A DNA stretch of 64,000 nt, from positions 6,978,501 to 7,042,500 of the forward strand of contig CM067534.1 of NCBI GenBank assembly GCA_034509925.1. The letters run 5' to 3'. The stretch comes from Hirudinaria manillensis (taxonomy: Eukaryota > Annelida > Clitellata > Hirudinida > Hirudinidae). Both the position numbers and the translations under genes were made by a program. This document shows positions 37,970 to 50,000 of the stretch, in pieces. Under the pieces are notes generated by a model. The model had not been told where the DNA came from. It saw only the letters and a list, made by a program, of their open reading frames with translations, and made no database searches. Numbering within the stretch: the stretch's first letter is position 1; every line of letters begins with the position of its first letter.

Positions 37970-38942
37970 ATAAAATTATGCTCGATATTACTCGTCGCCC
38001 TATTGATTTCCGTGCTAATTATGGTCCTGTGGCTCAATGTTCGCTAAGTTTTCCTTCAGTTCATTTGCATTTACCTTTGTTTGTCTTTGTTAAAATATTT
38101 TTTTGTTGGAATATTTCAGAATGGCTTCGTTACGGTTTGTTCTTTGCAGATGGCTGTTCACAAGAAGTAAAAGCACAATGCCAGAGTGGCACTCATTGGC
38201 CACAGCATCTTATTAAATAATCTTCTTTTGTTTCTTCTAATATCTAACGTCGATGCATAATTAATTAATTATTAATTAATTAAGTAATTAGTTATGGTAA
38301 ATAATTTAAAACATTTCAGAAGTTTGAGAGCTTTTTTTTAGAAGTCGAGCTGATGTAACTTTTTATTTTTTACTTTTTAATTCGCTTTTTTAATCAACGA
38401 TCCGAGTCCGTCTCCTCCCTAATTTCACATGAAATGGGCCGCCATCTCGATTGGTGGCGACATCTGCCTTTTCCCACGGCACTCGTGGCGTCTGCGCTAC
38501 GCTTCGGGTTCGTTTGGCGCCATTGGCGGGTTCTGGAGATGTGGAGATGTTATTTATTAGACGATCTTCTCCAACAATTTATTTAGAGAGCTTGGGTCAG
38601 GCACGTGAATCCATGGTGGATTGTGATGGTTATGAAGCGGCAGAATTTAGAATCGACGGTAGTAGGTCTGCTGTGAAGATGTGGTCTTCGAAATGGGGAG
38701 AGGATCTTTGGGACTGACGAGTTTCGGTTCGATAATTTGAGGGATGTTTACGTTTCGAGTTATTGCGTGTGCTTTATTTTTTTCTATGGAGGTTCCGTCT
38801 ATAAATAGGACTGGAGCACACTCACGCCCTAATGAATGGCTCTCGCGAAGCAATAAACTATGGCGGCGCTGGTTATCAAATGCCTTTATAAAAAATTGTC
38901 CACAGTGTAATTCCAGCCCAGTTGTCAGACTTGACCGGCACA
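37751..38942. other. Intergenic, with a GC-richer block at 38390-38942
   Basis: The first part is AT-rich with a short (TAA)n tract near 37940. From about 38390 the composition becomes GC-richer and holds an 88-codon plus-strand frame (38451-38717) and a 98-codon minus-strand frame (38647-38943) without recognisable domains. It could be an old transposon remnant or the promoter and 5' UTR of the channel gene. I cannot decide. Confidence 0.4.
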
Positions 38943-41900
38943 ATGATTGATTCCTACGGCAATATTAGTACCTGTGGTCGAGGTGAGGCTGAGAAAAGTT
39001 ATGTGATAATATCATATTCGTAAGGAAAGTGTTATGACATTAAATTTTATGGGGTTTTTTTTTAGGAGTTATCTCGAACGATAATAAATTTCTAAGTAGG
39101 ACCAAATCCGATGCAAGCAGTCTCAGAAGTTGCAAGACTTTTCGAACTTCATCGGACGATGGCTTTTGCCGTGTTCCTAGTCACAGGGACAGTGGCATAC
39201 TCGTCGATTGTGACTTGTTCAAGTATGATTCTCTAGGCCGGCATCGACAATCATCGCATCCACAACATTCTGATGGGTCGGGCAGTGTGCCAGCTAGTCC
39301 TTTTAATTTTGATCGTCTGGGCATGAAGGAAGATTCATTGCGTTTGGACAAAAGACATGACACTCCCACCACTGACCGTAAGCAGTACCCGTTTGCAATT
39401 TCACACTTTTTGGCAGGAGAATACCTGGGCGAACTTCCGAATGCTCACGAAAATTCCCAGGGAGGTAAATATTATATGACTTCAGGTATTATTTTAAATA
39501 TCTCGTTGTAAAGATAACGAAGACCAAAATTTGATATTAAGAACTGGTGTCGAAAAGATTATAAGCTGCTTATAAACAAACGCTTTGCATGGGTTCAATA
39601 AATGATTGTAACACTCTATTTTCAGCCAAAGACCAATCCTTCGATGAAAAGTCAGAAAAGGCAGATCGTGTGTCTCCCTCAGACAAGGAGGAGCTGGAGC
39701 AAAAGTCCTCATGCATCGTGGAAAGATGGAAAAGTTTCATATCGAGGACAACACTACATGGAATAAAATACGCATTCGATGACGGCCCTGTGAGACTGAG
39801 AAGGTGAGATGATGCAGCATGCATTTTTCTTATAATTTATTTAAATTCATCGCTTTAATTCAATCAATAAACATCCGAAATAAACAAAATGGCTTCGAAA
39901 TTTGCACTCATTACAATGAATCAACGCGTCACTCGTAGGATCATCTGGTTGGTTTGCATCGTTTCCTGCGTCGGAATCTTCATCTACCAGGCAATGGACA
40001 GACTGGTGACTTACCTCCAGTACCCTTCCAATGTCAATCTCAAGGTCGTTTATACGAGAAATATGGAATTTCCGGCCGTCACCATCTGCAACTACAACAA
40101 GCACAGGTGATGATGATGACTATACCAAAGACGACGATGAGGATGATAATGTCAATTCTTTCCAAACTGTCAGATTGACCGCAGTGGTCGACATGAATAT
40201 GTATGACTTTATCAGCCAAGCCTATCGACCCGGCTTCGAGTTATATTTTGACGGCATCGTAGGAGATGACTTGGACATGAACATGACGGAATTTATCCTC
40301 AGCACGTCACACCAACTGCATGATTTCATAGTCAGGTGAGTTGAATCAAAATTTGTGCAATTCCTTCATTATTTAACATTAATTTTCAATTACACACTGT
40401 TATTATTATTATTAATCGATTCCAGATGCACCTGGCAAGGTCATCCGTGTAACGGAAGTGCTACGTTCGTCCAGAGAATGACAGACTTTGGTCTCTGCTA
40501 CACCTTCAATGGAGACGCCGACAACAGACTGAGGGTCGTAAAAGCAGGTCGTTAAATTAATTAAAATGCAAATCACATCCTCCTGGATATTCAAGATGCT
40601 AACTTGAATATTTATGGAAAATTATGATCTTAATCGTCGCGAAATCCGTAAATAAATTATGCTAAATGTCTAAGGTTCTCGCTCAGCTCTCGGAGTAATT
40701 TTGAATGTCGAACAGTACGAATATATGGCTGGCCCAGACCAAGAAACCGGTATTAAGGTAAGCAACAACAACAACCAACTCCATTGGTTATTACTTAACC
40801 AATATTATATGACCAATTTAATATTTAAGCCAGACGATACCTTTCCTTTTCCAACATTCCCCTACAAATAGATCCTACTCCACGACCCTCTCGAGTTTCC
40901 ACAGGTTAGGGACCTCGGCTTTGCTGTCTCACCGGGCATGCACGTCCTGGTAGGAGTGAAGAGACAGTGCCTCGAGAACCTTCAGGCCCCCTACGGAACC
41001 TGCCAGCCTGGGGCGGTTGCACGATCCCAGTGTCTGGCCGTCTGCACTTCCAATGAAGTGTTCGGAAGATGTGGCTGCAGAGATCCACACATGAAGCCGC
41101 CCTCGAAATACGACGATCGTTGGTTATCGTTTGACGTTAACGTCTGATGAGCTTGTTAATATAACGAATAATAGCAATAATAATAATAATAGTAATAATA
41201 ATAATAATCTTATTATAACGTTATTCTTAATTGATATTATTATTACTGTTTAAGTGATGACATCTATTGACGTAATGGTAATAATGAATTATTAATTAAG
41301 ATTAAATAATTAATTAAATAGGATATTTAATGAATTACAAGTTGTCTGGAGTTGACTTTGAATATCATTATATTTTTAATGCAGAAGTTTGTTCCCTCGC
41401 AAAATCCTTCCTTTGCGTGAAGGAAAATCGTGGTAAGATCTCTCGCTAATCCTCTTCAACATCTCTCTGCTAAGTAACGAATATAACGACACATGCTAAT
41501 TTATGTTAATTTGTGTAAATATCTCCCAAGATCTGTCGAATAGGAACGTTCAGTCCCTTTGCGAATGTCCAAATCCGTGCAAGATGAAGACGTACGACCC
41601 TCTGCTCTCCTACGCCAGGATGTCAGGGGTCGACTTCGTTGAACTTGACGTGGATTACGATCACGTCCTACGCAGGTGACTTGAAACTGTATTGAAGCGA
41701 TACCTGGATAAGCGGTAGGATCTGGGTAGGACTAGGTATTAAAGAATACCCGCCTGTGAATTGTCTTTTGCCCATCACTTGGATAAGTGACTCTATTGGC
41801 ACATTCTATTAATGGCTTGTAATACTACTTAATTTAAATTAAAGACGATTTTGTGATTAGTTCGTAATAGAACAAAGAAAAGGGCAATTCTAAAACCTTG

Positions 41901-43735
41901 TTGATTCTTAACGTAGCTACGAAAGAGCAAGAGCCACGTTTGAGAAGGTCGATCAAGCGAGCATCGAGAGGAACAAAAACCTGGTGGAAAAATATTTTTT
42001 CAACTTCCACCAACTGCTGGAAAACATTAGCGAAAGTCATTCCATCGTGAAACACGGAGACGAGAGCCTAAAAACAGATCAACGGGTGTTGACAGAGTAT
42101 CTGAAGAACTACAGTGCTCTCTCGAATGACTTCACGATGATCAATAAGAGCTTTCACGACAAAGTCCCGCTAGCCACAAAGCTTCAACCTGACGTGAGCG
42201 TATGGCAGACCATGGTTTGGGATGAATACAGAGGCCTGAACGCCTTCCTCGACATCCAGGGTACTTTCAGTGGACTTCTGGCTGTACTGGAGTCGTGCGC
42301 CGAAGCCGAGAGAAACTCTGACAGGTCCCCGATACTGCCTGAGGACTGCGATGACGAGGACGAATCCATCAGAACGTACCTCTTTTTCCGGAAGAATGTA
42401 CTCGCGAAGTGGGAGTCCATTGCTAATGAATCTCTGCTGATGCTTGCGGAGATGGAGGACAAATACCAGGGAACTCTCTACCGTCTTTTCCACGGCACGG
42501 ACTTTGAATATCACTCCAACGACACCTATCGGGAATGTCTTAAAGTCATCAACGAAACGGTATCTTTCTGGCTGCCTCGTTTTGAAGTCTTGGTGCACGT
42601 CCAATTACGCAACTACCTGACCGTAAACAGTTGGAGAATAAAATTGGAAATAGCAAGAGATTTCGAGAGCTTCTACGATCTCAACAAAGTCCAGGACAAT
42701 GCAGTCGTCCAATCGAATTTCCTCGCTTGTCAGTTCTTTATGAAGCCCAAATGGTTCGATAAGAATTACAACTCTTTCCTCAACTACATGAACAACGCCA
42801 ACCAGGCATTCCTGGGACAGATTTCCCTGGAAAACTCCCTCCTTCGGCAAGCAAGAGAAGTGCAAAAAGTCTTGAACGATTCCTTCTCCCTTACTTCAGA
42901 CTCTCTCAGAGACTTTCTCCTGTCAGAAAGTAACACTTCTAAGAAGGACCTCTGCCAGCTCTTCCACTCTGAAGAACTTCTGACTTCCGAGGCAGTCAAG
43001 CAACTCCAGTTGAAGTCCTACTTGTCGGATTTCCAGCAGCTACTAATCAAGATATCGGACGTGCACAGCAACTTAGCCAAAGCTTATTCTTACGCCTTCC
43101 AGTTAGCCCTGCCCCCTCTCTCTGACTCTGTCATAGAAGGGCTACAACTCGTCCAAGTTGCCAGAAACGTATCAAAGGATGTTGGGTATGAAGAAGTTCA
43201 TCGCTGGTTGTCCGTCTTGAAGTCTGAAAGGCGGTCGGGCGTCATCGGCGTCCTCAACGTTTTCTACGGGAAGTATGTCAAGGTCATGAGGCAGGTTCAA
43301 GGTCGTCTGATTAACGTCATCCATTCTTTCGACTCCGCCCATTCGGAGTTGAAGGCCGATGTCAGGGCTTATTCGGAGCTTTTGAAGTTGGACGATGACT
43401 TTGTCAGGTGATTCGTACATTTATGTCACAATTTGATAACGATTACACGAAGTATGTAATTGTATGAATGAAATTTAATTACAAAATTGGTAAATACAAC
43501 GAATCCTTGCAGGGAGAACTTCATAAAAGTGGAGATATTTTACAAGGAATTGAGCTACGAGCACATTCAGCAGCAGGTCAGTTTCCAAACCTTGACCCTT
43601 CTCAGCGAAATTGGGGGTCTCCTCGGGCTGCTACTTGGAGCCAGTGTCCTCACCGTCTTCGAATTCATCGACTTCGTCGTCGTCCTCCTCGTCGGACAAT
43701 TTTCTTACAATTGTTGTCGCCTCAGAAGACGCTGA
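38943..43735 (+). CDS. DEG/ENaC-family cation channel subunit with a 497-codon extracellular insert
   Basis: Twelve exons join in phase: 38943-38982, 39066-39464, 39626-39803, 39939-40106, 40174-40335, 40426-40547, 40687-40757, 40872-41118, 41385-41432, 41531-41675, 41917-43407 and 43513-43735 (1097 residues). A long cytoplasmic N-terminus carries the gating HG motif (TTLHGIKYA, 191-192). TM1 starts near 206 and is followed by FPAVTICN. The ectodomain has CYTFN, SPGMHV, PYGTC and the Cys cluster CECPNPC. TM2 has ENFIKVEIFYKEL, LLSEIGGLLGLLLGAS and the selectivity-filter GAS (1066-1068). Such channels are Na+-selective trimers, often gated by peptides or protons. Residues 527-1023 come from one exon inserted between the Cys-rich domain and TM2. 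It is helix-rich and has nine N-glycosylation sequons, so it should be extracellular. Skipping it leaves a normal 600-residue channel. The exact N-terminal exon is uncertain. Confidence 0.88.
41917..43407 (+). other. Giant symmetric (phase 2-2) exon encoding the channel insert
   Basis: The exon is 1491 bases (497 codons) with a CGTAG acceptor and a GTGATT donor, both interrupting codons after the second base, so inclusion or skipping preserves frame. The product lacks recognised domains, has only five Cys, is rich in Leu, Ser, Asn and Glu in helical patterns, and carries nine N-x-S/T sites. An imperfect internal repeat (FHQLLENISESHS and FQQLLIKISDVHS) suggests it grew by duplication. Confidence 0.75.
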
Positions 43736-44083
43736 GAGAAAACGCGTTTTGTTTATTTTCATCATCGGTAAATAATTTATTAGCGGACTCGTATGCTAAT
43801 TCGTCTTTCTACAACGACTCTTTTATATTTTCATCTTTATTCCGTTTGCGTAAATATTAAGATTTTTATCCATTAAACATTAGCCATTAGTTTTTTTTTA
43901 AATTATAAGACAGAGCAATAACTAAGCTATTATAGACTCCGTTTATTAGCTGTCAAGGCAATTTGTTATTTACATTTCAAACTCGGACAACGTATAAATG
44001 AAAAATTGAGGAGCTACGCGCCAGTTCCTCCAGGTTTCTCAAACTTATGTCGCAAACTTGTATAAGGGGCTCAAGAGAGTCAA

Positions 44084-47000
44084 CTAAATATAGTATTCCT
44101 TCTTAATAGGGACTTCTGGCTGTTTGTTGGCTCCTGCTATGAGGGCATAATCTGCATTGTCAAAGTATTCGGCATCTTTGGCCTCATAAGTCTTGTATTC
44201 TCTCTTCTGTTTGTAATAATATCTGGTCAGAAGGAAGATTATGCCTGCCAACAGGATGAGGAAAACTCCTATGCAGCCTGGAATAGTGGAAAACGCATGA
44301 AGAAACATTAAACAAGGTCAGGTCATGACCTGACTATTCAATAAATGAATAAATTAATTAGTGAGATTAGTTAATATAGGGCCATATCTTATTGCCAGAG
44401 ATGAGTTTTTACCTCCGATGAGGGCCTGGTCTCCGATGGTGAGAAAACCGCTACCAATGTTACCCCAGTAGGGGGTGGTGGTGCTGAGTCTGAGGGAGGG
44501 TGTGGGCCTGAACTCCATGGGATCGGGGTCGTGGGTATATTCTTCAAATCCACACATGTCTTCTCTCAGAACCCCTGCACAAGTTAATGATTGTTATATT
44601 ATAAACAATTAATTACAGCTATTGAGATTTATTTTTGAAATGGCTATTCTCAATTGGATGATTTGAAGATATTTAAAATAATTTTGACTGATGGCAGATC
44701 TTCTGGTTACCTTTTGGTTCGACGTAGATGTTTCTTCCACGGGGGTCTTGGAAAACCCTCTTAAGGGGGAACTGGTTGTCCCACTGGCCCCTGAACAAGC
44801 AGCCCCTGTAACCCTGGCCAGAAATGGTGGTTTCTGAAAAGACATAATATAGGATGTGATTGAAATGAAAACGAAGAACAACCCAATCACATTTCTGAAA
44901 GCTTAGATGAGATTTGAAACGCAGTGCCCATGTTTACATTAAATATTCATTGTTTTAATTTTTTTCTAATTTATTGGTTAATTACATTATAATTATCCGA
45001 TGCGGCTCATTAAAATCATTGCCATCATTATCACCATCACCTATAAATGTTCTCACCGTTCCTTCCGAAGTAGATGAACCTGGGACTGTCCAATCTGGTG
45101 TCTGCATCCGAGGGAACGTTTTCCCATGTCTTCGATGTAGGGGGGTAGTCGTCAACCTGTTGTTATTAATTAACAATTATTAATAATAATGATAATTATT
45201 ATTGTTTCTCTTATTATTCTCAATATTAATATATTAATATTATTATATTAATAATATTATTATATTAATTAATATTATTATATTAATAATAAATATTATT
45301 ATATTAATAATAAATATTATTATATTAATAATAAATATTAATATATTAATATTAATATTATTATATTATAATCATCCTTAGTACCGGTGAAGTTATTGAC
45401 AAGTGCCGAGCATTATAATTATGCAATAATTTAATTGTTATAAATTACAATAGAGAATCGAATGTTAATCCGTGGCACGAGATCCCACCTGGATGGTCAG
45501 AGTGGATCCTTTGTTGCTCCTCCTGACGCGGACGACGTGCTGCTGTCCGTTCGTGAGGTCGACGTAGGGGTCGAGTATGGTGTTGACCTCGTCCCTGTAC
45601 CAGCCCACGTCTATGATGACTTTGACTCCACCTGGTTTTCAGGATGTGAAAGCCATTGATGATAGAGTAATGGATGATTAAGATGATCTATTGATAGAGG
45701 CTGATGATGTTCACCACGATGATGATGATGGCTGAACGTCTATTTAAAAATATTTTTAGCCATTTTCAATTCAAACCGATAGCCTTTTTTTTTTATATTT
45801 ATTTCAGATTGGTTGTTGCCAAATAATAAAATCATTAATTATAATTATTAATTAATTATCATTAGTACAAGCATAAGCTTTGTAGTTTACTTTGAATTTC
45901 ATGCCATGAATTAAAGATTGTTTCCAGTCTGCTATTGCGAATATTATATTCATATTTATATTTGTATTTATAGCCGATGCTATTATTTGTCGTGCCAACC
46001 GTTGTTGTTGATTTCAATGGAAATGTAGTCAGGCTTGGTGTCGCTCCTGATAAACATGATCTGCCCCCTCTTCTCCTGGGTGGAAAACCCGATGGTTATG
46101 TCCTCCTCCGTGGTGGAAATGTCCCCGGAACTCGGATCGAATTCGTACTTGATCATGTAGTTGGGCTGCATGAGAACTCCGATTTCTGCAATTAATGTGC
46201 AAAATAGATTATAATATCGTCGGATGACTCTATGATTACAAAATGACATCCTCGAAGCTACGAGTTGCTTATTTAAATAAATTAGAATTAATTTGGAGAA
46301 AAATGATGATGAAAATAATTTTTTTTTGAATGAAGTCAGTGCCGGTCACCTCTTCCGCAGTTCCATCCCCTGAAAGGTGTGTATGCACAATCGCACCAGT
46401 ACCTCGAGTAGTACTCCACGCATATCCCCCCGTTGAAGCACGGGTTGCTGGCACACTTTGGGACGCATCCTGTCGGGAACAATTTTCAAGTTAACTTTGC
46501 CACAATTTTAGTAACGTTGATTTTAAATTATGATAATGATGATGATGATAATGACGACGGTGATGATGATGATGTTAACACTCACCCGGTGAAACTCCAT
46601 AAGTGGTTTCCCCTCTTTCCACGATTCCTTTCAAATCCTGAAGTTGTCCGTTGACTTGGAAGGCTCTGATGCAACCGACGTAGCCCTGGCTGTAATCCAC
46701 TGCAGCACCTACATTCGTGTAATTAACATAAATTGAATATTAATGAGTTACTACCCGCTGCTATACGAATAAATAATTATGGAATAAATAATGAATTAGT
46801 GATTTAGGAATAATGATTTTAAACATGGATATTTCAATCAACTCGGTTGTTAATTTCAATTGAAGCAAAGTCGACCACTTAAAATTTGATTGGATGAATA
46901 ATTAGGTCATGAGGTCAACTTACCAACAACTAATTTGCTGGTGAGTTTGAAAGCCCTGAACTCCTGGTCGACCTGCTCGTCCAGGTAAATGGGGTCCTGT

Positions 47001-50000
47001 TGGTCCACTCTGAGCATGGCTTGCTTCCTATTACGCTCAACCTGAGAAGGGATGATGAAGATGATAATGATGGTGATGATGACGACGACGACGATGAGAA
47101 TTACTACCTAATAACAGTAGATGATGAAACGTCAAAGTCAACCGACCTGAACCGTGTGCCAGTTGTCGTCGTTGATCGGATACGAAGTTTGCAATTCGAG
47201 GGTTTGAATTCCGTTGCCGACGTCAAAGCGGAACTGGATGATGTTTCCGACTGAAGGATGAGAATGAGTCTCAGTACCCTGACGCCCTCAATCATCCACC
47301 TAACCATTCATCCATCCATCCACCCACCAATACATCCATCTATCCATCCATCCAACCATCCATCCATCCATCTACCACAAAAAAAACTTTCCCTATCTGC
47401 CCTTTTCAAGCAACTTACAGACAATCCTGACTTCCAAAAAGCTGTACGGTCCGGTGTTCTGGAAAATGATTCCGTCGGTTGCCGTGGTTTTCATCTGAAA
47501 CCTGATGTCCCCGGAGTGCGTGCCGGGGTAGGTCGGCAGTTCCAGGGTGGCGTCCTCTTTTCTGAAGGTCACGACGTTGGAAAACATGTCTGTTTGGGAG
47601 ACGAAATATATATGACGAGTGAAGTGTGATTGATTTGTAAATTTAGAAATTTAGAAATTTAGAAATGATATATGCTTTCATTAAGTACTATGCATAATCA
47701 CAGTCATCATCATCAGCTTGAGAAGCAAAATAATACAGACTCCCATTAAATTTGTATTGTGATTATCATCATCACTGCCATCATCATCATCATTACCATC
47801 ATCTGCAGCACTTACTGTCTCCCTCGCATCTCAGAGGTCCTAATATGTGCTTGCCCCACTTCTCGTCCCCTATGATTCCGGTGTCTCCGAAATGAAGCTC
47901 CTTGACGGGCAGTCTGTCCTTCTCCTGGAGGAAGCCATCGTCGAAAACGTCGTCGTGCGCGAGTCCGGCGTCGCAGTTGCACGGGTTGTTGAGCTTCGTG
48001 GCTCCCATGTACTTGCACTCCATCTTGAGACCGCAGGCGCACTTCTTGCTGTCAGGGGCCGAGCCCCCCCAGTACCTCTCGACCGTCATCTCTTTGCCGA
48101 CGAACCAACCCCAGCTGGGCACGTTCAGGTCCGTCGAACCTGCGTCGGAATGAAAGTTGAGTGAGCGAATAAATTATGTTTATGAGTCATCTTTTGATAT
48201 GAGTCGTTAAAAATGCTAAAATGCTTCTGATCAGTTCAGGTGCTCGTGCAAGAATCATTTCTTGTAAAGGAATCATAACATGGATGAGCAACATGTGTTG
48301 ACGAGTGTCCAATAATTATAATATATATGCCTAATAATAATAATAAAATTAGAGAGTTTTAAAATAGGGTAATTATTAATTATGGTAAATAGGGTAATCA
48401 GTAATTATGTGTAGTGGGAAATAATAACTTTCGAGAGGTTATAAGACAGACCTAGGTTTTCTTGATTATCATAAACTATTGCTATGCAACATTATGTTAT
48501 GTTATGTTAATGTATTAATGATATGTTAATGTTATGCTAATAAGTTATGCTAATGTCAAGCAAAAAACCTTTCAATCACCTGCATCGCTGAGCAGCTTCG
48601 ACTGAAAGCAGGTGTACCTGATGTACTGCTCACAGTTCAACGCCCTTCGTACGATCTCATCGATTTCTTCCTTGTACGTGTCGTACACGATACTCCTGAC
48701 GTACGAGCCCGGCTCCGCGTATCCGTCGACCAACATTTCCTCCAGCGAGTCGTGACTCAATTCGAGTATTGGATTGGCTCGCTCTGCAGGTCACAGAGGT
48801 CATACAAAGGTCGTGTAAAGGTCAGGTCAAATTATAAAGATCAAATTGTATTAAGAAAGGACATAAAGACCATTTGACTTTTTAAAAAAAACTATAGTTC
48901 ATCGTTAGTGACTAAAATTGAAACTCAAAATGGCAGATGAATAAAATGGATCGAAACTTTACCTTGGAAGTTGCACCTGGTTTGGAATGGCTGGAGTGGT
49001 CCTGAGTCGTCAATGTCAATCATCATGTCCTTATAAGGCAAGAGACTGTTCAGCATCTTCGCCTCCACGCACGAGACCAGGTATTTGGCTGATCAACATA
49101 ATTTATTAATGAAATGCAAATCAGAAAGGCATTTAATATATTGCATCATGTTGTGAATGAGCGTCAATTGAATTAACTTAAAAAATATTAATTAATATTC
49201 CGCAACTGCATTCATATTTTCGAATTGGAACAAAGTCAGAAAGTCACGACGCAGACTCACATCTGTGGCAGACGGCACCACCGTATCCAGTGTCTCCGCA
49301 ATCGCAGCTGAAGGTCTCAAATACCTGAGAGCATTTGCCTCCATGTTCGCAAGGGTTAGGGTCGCACCTGGCAACAACGTGGATGATGTCGATGAAAAAT
49401 CATGTGTTTAAGGCCCTTATTTTATCATTTTGTTTTACACAAATTAATCAGTTAACCAATCACTCATTCACTATTGTTAACAAAATAGTTAGCATGTTAG
49501 CTTTTATTATAAGTTAGCTGTTATTATAACTAATATGTCAGATCTGCCAGATCGTCGCAAATGCAAGACTCGAAGTCCTTACCTGTCCTGCAGACCGCAT
49601 GTTCCGTTGATGACTCCGTAGAGGGTGACCTTCCCGATGGACTTGGCATTTGCAACGGAGTCCTCCGCGATGAGGACGTTCCTGCCCTGAACGAAAACCT
49701 TCCTCAGACATCCCACGAATCCGGTCTCTCCGCCGAAATCGTCTTTCCCTGAGCATGCATTTTACAAGAAATTGTTGAAATAAAATAAAATAAAACTCAA
49801 AAAGAAAAAATTGATTGGTCAGAAATTAATCTAAATTCATTGACGATTGCTTCCCGAAGACATTCATTGGTCAGAAATCCCATCGAAGCGAAACTTGCCT
49901 CCGATAAGAAAGTCGGGGGAGCTGGTGAACTCGAGGTGCCTCTCGGAAACATCCGAGTCGCCGTCAACCGAAATCGTGACTTTTCCGGGCGTCCTGTCTC

